A DNA stretch of 43,749 bases from contig CAZFBS010000024.1 in assembly GCA_964517265.1 (NCBI GenBank), positions 1 to 43,749 of the forward strand, given 5' to 3'. The first letter of the stretch is position 1, and every line of letters starts with the position of its first letter. The notes below the pieces were generated by a model. It searched no databases and was not told the origin of the DNA. It saw only the letters and a list, made by a program, of their open reading frames with translations. Positions 1 to 8,249 of this stretch are shown here, in pieces. A program made the position numbers and the translations under genes. The stretch is from REEP01 sp964517265 (GTDB lineage: Bacteria; Pseudomonadota; Alphaproteobacteria; Rhodospirillales; Defluviicoccaceae).

Positions 1-1
1 G

Positions 2-1321
2 TTACAGGATGAACTTGGCGATGTCGGTGTTGCGGGCCAGCTCGCCGACCCGCTCGCGCACCTCGTTCGCGTCGATCAGGATGGTTTCGCCGCCGCGCTC
101 CGAGGCGGTGAAGCTGATGTCCTCGACCAGCTTCTCCATCACCGTTTGCAGCCGGCGCGCGCCGATGTTCTCGACGCCGGCGTTGATCTCGGCGGCGAGG
201 CTGGCGATTTCCTCGATGGCGTCGTCGGTGAAGTCGAGCGTCAGGTTCTCGACGCCCATCAGCGCCTTGTACTGCTTGATCAGGCTCGCCTCGGTCTCGG
301 TCAGGATGCGTACGAAGTCCTCGCGCGTCAGCGCCCTGAGCTCGACCCGGATCGGCAGGCGGCCTTGCAACTCCGGCAGCATGTCGGAGGGCTTGGCGAG
401 ATGGAACGCGCCCGAGGCGATGAACAGGATGTGATCGGTCTTCACCGGCCCGCGCTTGGTCGGCACGATGGTTCCCTCGATCAGCGGCAGCAAATCGCGC
501 TGCACCCCCTCGCGGCTGACGTCGGCGCCGCCGATCCGCTCCGAGCGGATGGTGATCTTGTCGATCTCGTCGAGAAAGACAATGCCGTTGTTCTCGACGG
601 CTTCGATCGCCTCCTTGGTCACCCGCTCCTCGTCGATCAGCTTGTCGGCTTCCTCGGCGATCAGCACATCGTGGGAGTCGGCGACGGTCATCTTTCGTTT
701 CTTCTTCGGCGGGCCGCCGAATGCCTTGCTGAACATGTCGCCGAGGTTGAGCATCCCCATCTGTGCGCCGGGCATGCCTGGAATATCGAACGTCGGCATG
801 TTGAGGCCGCTGCTGTCGGAGACCTGGATCTCGATCTCCTTGGCGTCGAGTTCGCCCGCCCGCAGCATCCGCCGAAACTTCTCACGGGTGTCGGCGCCGG
901 CACTCTCGCCGACCAGCGCAGCGACCACCCGTTCCTCGGCAGCGACCTCGGCCTTGGCCGACACCGACTTGCGCAGCCGCTCCCGGGTCATGTGCACCGC
1001 GATCTCGACGAGGTCGCGGACGATCTGCTCGACGTCGCGGCCGACGTAGCCGACCTCGGTGAACTTGGTCGCCTCCACTTTCAGGAACGGCGCCTGCGCG
1101 AGGTTGGCCAGGCGCCGGGCGATCTCGGTCTTGCCGACGCCGGTCGGCCCGATCATCAGGATGTTCTTGGGCAGCACCTCCTGGCGCATGTCCTCGTCGA
1201 GCTGCTGGCGGCGCCAGCGGTTGCGCAGCGCGATGGCGACCGCACGTTTGGCATCGTTCTGACCGATAATGTAGCGGTCTAGTTCGGAGACGATTTCGCG
1301 CGGGGTGAAGCTTGAGGTCAT
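2..1321 (-). CDS. hslU: HslU, ATPase subunit of the HslVU (ClpYQ) protease
   Basis: This is the AAA+ unfoldase that feeds substrates to the HslV peptidase in the cytoplasm. The 439-residue product has the family's usual length. Walker A (GPTGVGKT) is at residues 58-65, the pore motif GYVG at 91-94, a Walker B (GIVFLDEID) near residue 250, and a C-terminal tail ending KFIL of the kind that docks into HslV. The open frame runs further upstream, but the ATG at 1321 is chosen because it gives the normal MTSSFTPREI start and overlaps the hslV stop as ATGA, which implies translational coupling. The TAA stop is at 2-4, so the gene is complete. Identification is certain from family motifs. Confidence 0.97.
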   Translation of the reverse strand: MTSSFTPREIVSELDRYIIGQNDAKRAVAIALRNRWRRQQLDEDMRQEVLPKNILMIGPTGVGKTEIARRLANLAQAPFLKVEATKFTEVGYVGRDVEQIVRDLVEIAVHMTRERLRKSVSAKAEVAAEERVVAALVGESAGADTREKFRRMLRAGELDAKEIEIQVSDSSGLNMPTFDIPGMPGAQMGMLNLGDMFSKAFGGPPKKKRKMTVADSHDVLIAEEADKLIDEERVTKEAIEAVENNGIVFLDEIDKITIRSERIGGADVSREGVQRDLLPLIEGTIVPTKRGPVKTDHILFIASGAFHLAKPSDMLPELQGRLPIRVELRALTREDFVRILTETEASLIKQYKALMGVENLTLDFTDDAIEEIASLAAEINAGVENIGARRLQTVMEKLVEDISFTASERGGETILIDANEVRERVGELARNTDIAKFIL

Positions 1322-1863
1322 AGGCTCTCGATGACAACGGTGGTGTTGGTATAAACGCAAATGCCGGCGGCGATTTCCATCGCCTTGCGGGCGATCTCCT
1401 CGGCGTCCATCTCGTCCCGGTCGAGCAGCGCGCGAGCGGCCGCTAGGGCAAAGTTGCCGCCTGAGCCGATCCCGATGAGCCCGCCCTCGGGCTCCAGCAC
1501 ATCGCCGGTGCCGGTCAGCACCAAGGTGACGTTGTGGTCGGCGACCGCCATCATCGCCTCCAGCCGGCGCAGATAGCGGTCGGTGCGCCAGTCCTTCGCC
1601 AGCTCGACGCAGGCCCGCGGCAGCTGCCGCGGATATTGCTCAAGCTTGCCTTCGAGGCGCTCGAACAGGGTCAGCGCATCGGCGGTGGCGCCGGCAAATC
1701 CGGCGATCACAGACCCATCGCCTAGACGGCGCACCTTTTTTGCGTTGGATTTGATAATGGTCTGGCCCAGGCTCACTTGGCCATCTCCGGCGATGACAAC
1801 GCGCCCGCCCTTGCGGACGGCGAGAATGGTTGTGCCGTGCCACTTGGTATCGCTGCTCTCCAA
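1318..1863 (-). CDS. hslV: HslV, threonine peptidase subunit of HslVU
   Basis: This is the proteasome-beta-like peptidase of the HslVU complex. The frame has no ATG near the expected N-terminus. A TTG at 1863-1861, preceded by AGGACC, gives a 181-residue protein starting MESSDTKWHGTTILAV. Processing before Thr11 would expose the catalytic threonine of the TTI motif, as in other HslV proteins. GDGQVSLG and the GSGGNFALAAARAL segment are conserved. The longer frame, opening at 2085, adds proline/arginine-rich sequence with no family counterpart and would run through the predicted promoter. hslV is first and hslU second in the operon, joined by a 4-nt overlap. The family call is firm; the TTG start is inferred. 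Confidence 0.93.
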   Translation of the reverse strand: MESSDTKWHGTTILAVRKGGRVVIAGDGQVSLGQTIIKSNAKKVRRLGDGSVIAGFAGATADALTLFERLEGKLEQYPRQLPRACVELAKDWRTDRYLRRLEAMMAVADHNVTLVLTGTGDVLEPEGGLIGIGSGGNFALAAARALLDRDEMDAEEIARKAMEIAAGICVYTNTTVVIESL

Positions 1864-1927
1864 GCCGAGGTCCTGCTGGTCGTGGATGGTGAAACGGATG
1901 ATGCTTGATGTCTTAATGCCGGCACGG

Positions 1928-1956
1928 ATGTAAGGCGGACGGCGCGCAGGGTCAAG
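1928..1956 (-). promoter_or_regulatory. Heat-shock-like (RpoH) promoter of hslVU
   Basis: Reading the minus strand, CTTGAC (1956-1951) is followed after about 16 nt by CTTACAT (1934-1928). Counted from CTTG, the spacer is 18 nt and the second box differs from the alphaproteobacterial sigma-32 pattern CTTG-N17/18-CYTATNT at one position. It lies about 65 nt upstream of the hslV TTG start. The same bases could act as a weak sigma-70 promoter. hslVU is a classic sigma-32 target, which supports the reading, but no transcript start is known. Confidence 0.45.
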
Positions 1957-2087
1957 GCCCGGGCAGCCAGCGCCGGCACCGGCACGTATCCGCTTCCCAT
2001 CCCGGCAATACGCCTTTGCCGATTCCGTGCTTTGCAAGATACGCTGAATGGCGGCAAGCTTGACCGCGCCGGAAAGGGATTGCAACC

Positions 2088-2921
2088 ATGGGACATCCGC
2101 CCCCTGAGATACGATTGATGGATGCGGCGGGCCAGGTCCATCAGGCCGTGGGAGATGCGGCGCGAATCGTCTCGCTGGTTCCCAGCATCACCGAGTTGTT
2201 GTTCGACCTCGGGCTTGGCGAGCGTGTGGTCGGGCGGACGGCGTTCTGCGTTCATCCCAAAGGCGCGGTGCGGCGGGCGCGCAGCGTCGGCGGCACCAAG
2301 CAGGTCAACATGGACAAGCTCCGTGCGCTCGATCCGACGCATGTGATCGTCAACATCGACGAAACCCCGCGCGAACTCGCCGATGCGGTTGCCGCGCTGG
2401 GGTGCACGCTCGTCGTCACCCACCCGATCGAGGTTAAGGACAATCTGGCATTGTTCCGGCTGATCGGCGGCCTGTTCGGACGCGAGGCCGAGGCCGAAGC
2501 GCTCGGCGCACGCTTTCAGTCCGCCTTTTCCGCGCTCACCGCCGCAGCCGAGGACCTGCCGGATCAGCCGGTCCTTTATCTGATCTGGAAAGATCCATGG
2601 ATGACGGTGTCGCCGCAAACCTACATCTCGCGGATGCTGGCACTGGTCCATTGGCACACCCTGCCACGGGCGGCGATCGACCGCCGCTATCCGACTATCG
2701 ACCTCAACGAGGCGTTTCTCGCCGAATGCGCGCGGGTGCTGCTCAGCTCCGAGCCGTTTCCGTTCACCGAGCGGCATCTGGAAGCGTTCCGGCAAGCGTT
2801 TCCGGCCCATGCCGGCAAGGCGATCCTGATCGACGCCGAGATGGTCTCCTGGTATGGCAGCCGCGCGATCGCCGGCCTCGACTACCTGCGGCGGTTGGTG
2901 GCATCCGATCCGACGCAATAA
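2088..2921 (+). CDS. Cytosolic BtuF/TroA-like cobalamin/metal-binding protein
   Basis: The 277-residue product has the helical-backbone metal-receptor fold seen in periplasmic cobalamin- and iron-siderophore-binding proteins: RIVSLVPSITELLFDLGLG near residues 27-45, the VGRTAFCVHP segment, and a VGGTKQVNMDKLRALDPTHVI stretch. Unlike BtuF it has no signal peptide, so it probably works in the cytoplasm or in salvage of a cofactor. The ATG at 2088 has an AAAGGGA ribosome site upstream. It is divergent from hslVU and has no transporter genes nearby, so the ligand cannot be named. Stand-alone homologues of this kind are often annotated simply as cobalamin-binding protein. Confidence 0.75.
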   Translation: MGHPPPEIRLMDAAGQVHQAVGDAARIVSLVPSITELLFDLGLGERVVGRTAFCVHPKGAVRRARSVGGTKQVNMDKLRALDPTHVIVNIDETPRELADAVAALGCTLVVTHPIEVKDNLALFRLIGGLFGREAEAEALGARFQSAFSALTAAAEDLPDQPVLYLIWKDPWMTVSPQTYISRMLALVHWHTLPRAAIDRRYPTIDLNEAFLAECARVLLSSEPFPFTERHLEAFRQAFPAHAGKAILIDAEMVSWYGSRAIAGLDYLRRLVASDPTQ

Positions 2922-3059
2922 CAACGGCCGGAACAACGGTTGCTCGATTGCGCCGCCCGCCGTGATCGGGTAAGAGGGGCGCGCTCCCTTGGGGACAGCG
3001 CACTCCCTGTTTGAGAGCGAACCGTTTTTTCAAACACCTTTTCGAAGCGGGAGGCCATA

Positions 3060-3515
3060 GTGCAGGTCGAGCGATTTCTAGGAAAGTACGGCGGGCCCGT
3101 CTTTACGGTTAACCCCGATACGCGCGTTGCCGAGTGCGCGCGCCGGTTCGGACGCCTGACCGGCGGCAAACGCTATTCGGTGGCCGTCGTCATCGACGCG
3201 GAGGATCAGGTGGTCGGGATCGTCTCCCTCGGTGATGTCGTGCACGCACTTGGCCTGCACGAGGAAAAGGCAGCCGAGATGACCGTCGCCGACATCATGA
3301 CCAAGGACGTTTACACCTGCGGCCTTCATGACCTGCTGGAGAATGTGCTGAAGGACATGGCCGAGCGGGGCATCCGGCACAGCCCGGTTGTCGATGCCGG
3401 CAGGCTGGTCGGCCTGGTCGCCCGCCGCGAGGCACTGGAATTTCTCTATCAGTGGGCGCAGCTGGACGTCGACAATCTGACCGGCTGGCTGTTCAGCTCG
3501 CACGCGCGCTATTGA
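3060..3515 (+). CDS. CBS-pair domain protein
   Basis: The 151-residue product consists of little more than two CBS motifs. The first covers roughly residues 8-65 (DTRVAECARRFG, then VVIDAEDQVVGIVSLGDVVHAL). The second covers about 75-140 (TVADIMTKDVYTC, then HSPVVDAGRLVGLVARREAL). CBS pairs bind adenosine nucleotides and usually regulate a partner protein; stand-alone ones are of unknown target. The start is the GTG at 3060, preceded by a GGGAGG ribosome site. It converges on the PfkB kinase gene, and the two 3' ends overlap by 7 nt (3509-3515), so transcription from one could reach into the other. Confidence 0.88.
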   Translation: MQVERFLGKYGGPVFTVNPDTRVAECARRFGRLTGGKRYSVAVVIDAEDQVVGIVSLGDVVHALGLHEEKAAEMTVADIMTKDVYTCGLHDLLENVLKDMAERGIRHSPVVDAGRLVGLVARREALEFLYQWAQLDVDNLTGWLFSSHARY

Positions 3516-4354
3516 AGCAGCCTCTGCACGGCGATCTGCGGTAGCACGGAGCTCTCCCAAAGGGTGGCTTCGCCGCCCCAGTTCACCGCAACCTCCAGCG
3601 CGTCCGCCATGCTCGCGCCGCTGACCAGAGCGTGGACCAGGCCGGCGGCGAACGAGTCGCCGGCTCCGGTGGTGTCGACCGGCGTCACCGCGCGCGCTAT
3701 CACCGTCAGCGTCTGATCGTCGCTGTAGGCGGTCACGCCCTTCGCGCCCCTGGTGATGACAATCCACTGCAACAGATCGCCGGCGATGCGATAACCGGCG
3801 GCAAGCGGGTCATCGAGCACGTCGGCATCAACGTCGGAGGCGGAGGCGACCAGCACATGGGCGGGCCGGGCGTTCACCTCCGCCGGTGGCACGTGCGCCA
3901 CCACCAACGCCGTTGCCGCCTGCTCCCGCAGGAGTTCGGACAGGTCGGTGCGGCGGCTGCGCACGTAGACGCATTGTGCGCCGAGAGCAAGCAGGCGCGC
4001 CGGCGGTGTCGGCTCGTGAGTGCGAACGACGTTGACGACGGTGCGCTCGCCGCCGCCGTTGACGAGAATGATGGAGCGGGTCGAGGGCTGGTCGAGAAGG
4101 ACGATCTGCGAGGTGTCGACACCCGTTGCGGACAGCTCCGTCATTACCTGCTCGCCGATCTCGTCGCTGCCGATGGAGCCGACGACCGAGACCTGATGGC
4201 CGGCAAAGGCGAGCGGCACGGCGGTGCAGGCGGCGCCACCGCCAAGGCGCGGCCCGCGCCAGCTGCCGCCAATGTGAGTGCCTTCTCGAAGGGGTTGATG
4301 CAAAATCACGACATCGTCGCGCGCCACCGACCCCATCACCGCGATTCGCGCCAT
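3509..4354 (-). CDS. PfkB-family carbohydrate (ribokinase-like) kinase
   Basis: The 281-residue protein is a ribokinase-fold sugar or nucleoside kinase. It starts MARIAVMGSVARDDVV, has the glycine-rich GGGAACTAVPLAFAG segment at about residues 38-52 and the C-terminal PfkB signature DTTGAGDSFAAGLV, whose Asp is the catalytic base. The substrate is not evident. The frame is open far upstream to 4990, but the ATG at 4354 is selected because an AAGGGAG ribosome site precedes it and the family N-terminus begins there. The upstream extension is low-complexity and overlaps the opposite-strand MFS gene. The gene is divergent from the MFS transporter, whose substrate could be related, but this is only suggestive. 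Confidence 0.88.
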   Translation of the reverse strand: MARIAVMGSVARDDVVILHQPLREGTHIGGSWRGPRLGGGAACTAVPLAFAGHQVSVVGSIGSDEIGEQVMTELSATGVDTSQIVLLDQPSTRSIILVNGGGERTVVNVVRTHEPTPPARLLALGAQCVYVRSRRTDLSELLREQAATALVVAHVPPAEVNARPAHVLVASASDVDADVLDDPLAAGYRIAGDLLQWIVITRGAKGVTAYSDDQTLTVIARAVTPVDTTGAGDSFAAGLVHALVSGASMADALEVAVNWGGEATLWESSVLPQIAVQRLLQ

Positions 4355-4549
4355 CCGGCTTTCTCCCTTTTCTGGAGAGCCAGACCCTATCGCCTGCGGC
4401 GGCAGAGTGCGAGAAAAAGGGAGCCTGTTGCCGCAGGATTGATCGCCGGGAAGCCGCGGCGGCGTCCGGCCGCATTCCGGCCTCCACGGTGAAGGAGAGT
4501 TGCGATACGCCCCGATGAGTCCACGCAACGCAGGATTGTAGCTGCCCGG

Positions 4550-5665
4550 TTGTGCTTTTTCTACCTCGCGTACTTCGCGTTCGTCGGCATTTACCTGCCG
4601 TTCTGGCCGGTATGGCTGGCGTCGCGGGGGCTGGGGCCCGAAGATATGGCGGTGGTGCTTGCGGTCGGCATCGCCGCCAAGGCGATCGGCAATCCGATCT
4701 GCGCCCATTTCGCCGACCGCTCTGGTGAGCGGCGGCGGCCGATCATCGGACTTGCCGTCCTGGCGTTCGCCTCCTTCCTGCTGTTTGCCGCCGTCCACGA
4801 GTTCTGGCCGCTGATCATCGTCAGCCTTGTGTTCTTCACCGTCTGGCCTCCGATCATGGCGCTCGGTGAGAGCCTGACCATGCTCAATGTCCGCGCCGTC
4901 GGCATCGACTACGGACGAACCCGGCTGTGGGGATCGATCAGCTTCATCGCGTGCGCAATCCTCAGCGGCCATGCGCTGGAAGGACGCCATCCGGACGTCC
5001 TGTTCTGGATGTTGCTGGCGAGCCTGGGGCTGTTCGTCATCGCGGCTCTCCTTCTACCGGACGCCCGCCCCGCGCGAGCGCTCGCGGTCGGGCCGATGCC
5101 GGTTCTCGAGGTCCTGCGGAAGCCCTCGTTCGTCCTTTTTCTTCTCACCACCACCGCCATCCAGGGCAGCCACGCGGTTTACTATGCGTTTGGCACAATC
5201 CACTGGCGACAGGCAGGGTATTCCGAAGCCGTCATCGGCGCCTTATGGGCGGAAGGCGTGATCGCCGAGATCCTGCTGTTCGCGCTCGGCGATCGCCTTG
5301 TCCGCCGGCTGGAGCCCTCATGGCTGCTGGCGGTGGCTGGCCTCGCCGGCGGGGTCCGCTGGGCAACCCTCGGGATGACCGACACCCTCCCCCTCGTGAT
5401 TGCCGTACAGACCCTGCATGCGTTCTCGTTCGGAGCCGCCCATCTGGCCGCGATTCATTTCATCAGCCGGGTGGTTCCGGCACACCTGTCGGCGACGGCG
5501 CAGAGTCTTTACGCGGCGGTGGTGATGGGGCTGGGCCTCGGGCTGTTGCTGCTCGCCTCCGGCTGGCTGTACGCGGCCTACGGCGGCGGTGCCTATCATG
5601 CGATGGCCGTTTGCGCCCTCGCTGGCGCCGGACTGGCTCGCCTGATCGCGCGCCGCACGCACTGA
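4550..5665 (+). CDS. MFS transporter, HcaT/3-phenylpropionate-permease-like
   Basis: The product (about 371 residues from the first usable codon) is an all-helical inner-membrane permease with about twelve hydrophobic segments. It resembles the MFS_1-like group that includes HcaT and LacY-like symporters: an opening FFYLAYFAFVGIYLPFWPVWL helix, HFADRSGERRRPI after helix 2, and GRTRLWGSISFIA around residue 120. The start is unclear. The only standard codon in frame is a TTG at 4550 with no good ribosome site, and it lands directly on helix 1. A good ribosome site at 4492-4498 and an ATG at 4515 are out of frame and soon reach TAG. Either an unusual start or a one-base sequence error near 4515-4550 is likely. 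The substrate is unknown. Confidence 0.8.
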   Translation: MCFFYLAYFAFVGIYLPFWPVWLASRGLGPEDMAVVLAVGIAAKAIGNPICAHFADRSGERRRPIIGLAVLAFASFLLFAAVHEFWPLIIVSLVFFTVWPPIMALGESLTMLNVRAVGIDYGRTRLWGSISFIACAILSGHALEGRHPDVLFWMLLASLGLFVIAALLLPDARPARALAVGPMPVLEVLRKPSFVLFLLTTTAIQGSHAVYYAFGTIHWRQAGYSEAVIGALWAEGVIAEILLFALGDRLVRRLEPSWLLAVAGLAGGVRWATLGMTDTLPLVIAVQTLHAFSFGAAHLAAIHFISRVVPAHLSATAQSLYAAVVMGLGLGLLLLASGWLYAAYGGGAYHAMAVCALAGAGLARLIARRTH

Positions 5666-5667
5666 TC

Positions 5668-6117
5668 TCAGGCTTTCAGCTCCCAGCGACCTTGCTCCGT
5701 CTGCTGCCAGTACGTCACGGTGTGGCCGGCGCGTTTGCGCGCGGCCCAGCGCGCCCGGGCGGCCTCGACCGCCTGCTCATCACGGGAGTCAAACAGATCG
5801 AAGCAGCGCTCGTAGGACTCCAGGCGCTCGGAGTCGGCACCGTCGGTCAGGAACAGAAAAGAGGCGCCGTTCGGATTCTCGTCCCGATCGGTCAGCCACA
5901 CGGGCTGGTCTTCCGCGAAGCCATCCTGGGAGCTGCCATGCGGCAGCCAAGCGTCCTGATCGTATGTCCACAGATGGGTGGCAAGCGCCTCTACCCGTTC
6001 CTCCGTCGCCGCCAGGACCACTCCCCGCTTGCCGGCCGCGAGCGTGCGCTCGAGCAACTTGGGCAATACCTCTTCCAAGCTCGAGCGCTGAAGATGATAA
6101 AAGGCGATGTCCGTCAT
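5668..6117 (-). CDS. holC: DNA polymerase III subunit chi (HolC)
   Basis: The 149-residue product matches HolC in length and sequence character: MTDIAFYHLQRSSLEEVLPKL at the start, then a LAAGKRGVVLAATEERVEALATHLW core, an FLFLTDG strand near residue 90 and an RARWAARKRAGH-YWQQ tail. In E. coli chi links the clamp loader to single-strand-binding protein at the fork. The ATG at 6117 is used; the longer open frame upstream is arginine/proline-rich and overlaps pepA. The gene sits 38 nt after pepA on the same strand, reproducing the common pepA-holC order. Confidence 0.9.
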   Translation of the reverse strand: MTDIAFYHLQRSSLEEVLPKLLERTLAAGKRGVVLAATEERVEALATHLWTYDQDAWLPHGSSQDGFAEDQPVWLTDRDENPNGASFLFLTDGADSERLESYERCFDLFDSRDEQAVEAARARWAARKRAGHTVTYWQQTEQGRWELKA

Positions 6118-6155
6118 TTCTCCGGGATTCGGATGCGCAGCCCGGCCACCCCTGT

Positions 6156-7679
6156 TTACGCCTGCTCGTAACCGTCGGCCACCAGCCGATCGAGCAGGCG
6201 CAGACCGAAGGCGGTGGCGCCCTTGGGCACCACGTCCCGATTCTCCTTGGTCCAGGCCATCCCCGCGATGTCGAGGTGCGCCCATGCCGTCTCGCCGACA
6301 AACCGCTGCAGGAATTGGGCTGCAGTGATGCTGCCGGCGGCGCGATTGCCGATATTCTTCATGTCGGCTGCATCGGACTTGATCGCCTTGTCATAGGCGT
6401 CTCCGAGCGGCATCCGCCACACCGGCTCCTTCACCTTGTCACCCGCCTCGGAGATGCTGCGGGCGAGATCGTCGTTGTTGGAGAAGAGGCCAGCTCTCTC
6501 ATGGCCAAGGGCGATCAGAATGGCTCCGGTAAGGGTCGCGAGGTCGATCATGAATTTGGGATGGAACCGCTCCTTGGTGTACCAGAGCGCATCGGCAAGA
6601 ACGAGGCGACCTTCCGCATCGGTGTTGAGAACCTCGATGGTCTGGCCCGACATCGACGTGACGATGTCGCCCGGCCGCTGGGCGGTCCCGGAGGGCATGT
6701 TCTCGACCAGCCCGACCACGCCCACCGCGTTGACCTTGGCCTTGCGACCGGCAAGAGCCATCATCAAGCCGATGACCACCGCAGATCCGGCCATGTCCCA
6801 CTTCATGTCTTCCATTCCGGCCGACGGCTTGATGGAAATGCCGCCGGTATCAAAGGTGACGCCCTTACCGACGAACGCGATCGGGCGCTCATCCTCGCTC
6901 CCATCCTTGCCGTTCTTCTTCGGCTTTCCCGCACCCTGCCACTGCATCACGACGAGCTGCGATTCACGCGCACTGCCCTGGCCCACGCCCAGCAGTGCGT
7001 TCATTCCCAGCTTTCTCATCTGGGACTCGCCCAGGATGTCCACCTTCACGCCCAGCTTGGTCAGCGTCTTCGCCGCCGCGGCGAGGCTCTCCGGGTAGAT
7101 GACATTGGCCGGCTCCGACACCAGATCGCGGGTGAAGAACACGGCATCGGCAATTCTCTGAAGAACGGCGAACCTTTCCTCAGCACTGGCATGCTTCTCA
7201 CACGCGAACGCCAACGCCTTCAGGCCCGGCTTGTCCTCCTCCTTCTCCTTGGTCAGGTACTTGGAGAACCGATAGGAGCGCAGCGTCGCCCCATAGGCCA
7301 TTTCGGCAGCCATCGCCTCGGCAGTGAGGGGACAACCATCAACAGTATCGACGGCAACCGTCGCAACCGCGACGCCCTCGGGCGCCAGCACGGCATGGAT
7401 TTTGCCGCCGGCCGCCTGCATGCGGACATCGTCGATCTCGGCAGCCTTGCCGAGCCCCAGCAACACCACCCGGTCGAGCTTGCCTTCACCCGGAGCAACA
7501 AGCGAGAGCGCCTGATCTTTCCGGCCCTGGAACCGGCTTGTCCCCATCGCCCGCTCCAGAAGACCGCCCAGCGTCTCGTTCAGCGCACGCGCCGAGGGCG
7601 TCAGCATCCTGTCCTCAAGAACACCGACAACGACAGCGCCCTCCTGGGGCAGTTCAGGCGCAGAAAACGTGACTTTCAT
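6156..7679 (-). CDS. pepA: Leucyl aminopeptidase PepA (M17)
   Basis: The 507-residue cytosolic metallo-aminopeptidase carries the diagnostic M17 signature NTDAEGRL in the C-terminal catalytic half. The upstream DTGGISIKPSAGMEDMKWD segment supplies the metal-binding Lys and Asp. The N-terminal third is the variable macro-domain-like region. The ATG at 7679 is preferred over the TTG at 7700 because AAGGGA lies at the right spacing upstream of it. Members remove N-terminal residues from peptides, and some also bind DNA as regulators; nothing here tells whether that second role applies. It is co-directional with holC and probably co-transcribed. Confidence 0.95.
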   Translation of the reverse strand: MKVTFSAPELPQEGAVVVGVLEDRMLTPSARALNETLGGLLERAMGTSRFQGRKDQALSLVAPGEGKLDRVVLLGLGKAAEIDDVRMQAAGGKIHAVLAPEGVAVATVAVDTVDGCPLTAEAMAAEMAYGATLRSYRFSKYLTKEKEEDKPGLKALAFACEKHASAEERFAVLQRIADAVFFTRDLVSEPANVIYPESLAAAAKTLTKLGVKVDILGESQMRKLGMNALLGVGQGSARESQLVVMQWQGAGKPKKNGKDGSEDERPIAFVGKGVTFDTGGISIKPSAGMEDMKWDMAGSAVVIGLMMALAGRKAKVNAVGVVGLVENMPSGTAQRPGDIVTSMSGQTIEVLNTDAEGRLVLADALWYTKERFHPKFMIDLATLTGAILIALGHERAGLFSNNDDLARSISEAGDKVKEPVWRMPLGDAYDKAIKSDAADMKNIGNRAAGSITAAQFLQRFVGETAWAHLDIAGMAWTKENRDVVPKGATAFGLRLLDRLVADGYEQA

Positions 7680-8249
7680 CAAGGATCCCTTCACTGACAA
7701 CGGTGTTCAGGCAACGGCTGGTGCCATGGCGTGGAAAGAAACAGCGAACGGAATGTAACGCGTCATCGCAAAAAGGAAAGTGCCGTCGTTCCCGAAGGCA
7801 TCCCAAGGAGCATCCAGCCGGCGAACCTGTTGCGCCGGCCGCGCGGCCAGCGCCCGCCTCATCCAGCAGACCTCGGGACATCTAGCGGCAACCGGGAGCT
7901 CATCGGCTGGATCGAGACATTTCCACCGCTTCTGGGGACGACTCTGTGGACAAGTCCGTGCGAAACTTTCCGCATCCCGCGCAGCATCGGCAGCCGCTCC
8001 CCGTTCGGGAGCACCTCACCTTCGAAAGGTCCTATAAATACAATGAGATAGGCCGGCGGATCAAGGCTCCGCCGGGATCTGTCCTGCTTGGGACGGTCTC
8101 ATCTACTCCGGATCGGGCCTGTGCACAACCCTGTGAATGGGGTTGGCAATGGGGGCCAAGGGTCGCCCGTGCGGTGTCACCCTGTCAATCGCATTCACTG
8201 GTATGGGCCAGCAAAGCCGCGATCTCTCACGACCGCTTGCGGGTCGTTA
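7680..8249. other. 570-bp non-coding interval with several hairpins
   Basis: I see no convincing gene here; the short frames present are arginine/proline-rich. The interval holds the pepA leader at its left end. It contains a 6-bp hairpin with arms GCTCCC/GGGAGC near 7996-8012, a 5-bp ACCTT/AAGGT stem near 8016-8031, a perfect 8-bp hairpin CCGGCGGA/TCCGCCGG at 8053-8060 and 8068-8075, and a CAACCC/GGGTTG stem near 8128-8147. None is followed by a clear U-run. An unrecognised structured RNA or a weak terminator of the radical SAM gene is possible. Confidence 0.4.

Noticed and set aside
4355..4990. N-terminal extension of the PfkB kinase to 493 residues
   Set aside because: The extension is low-complexity, overlaps the divergent MFS gene, and a good ribosome site precedes the ATG at 4354.
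5964..7697. Open frame of about 577 codons opposite pepA
   Set aside because: Antisense shadow of pepA, whose catalytic NTDAEGRL is on the minus strand.
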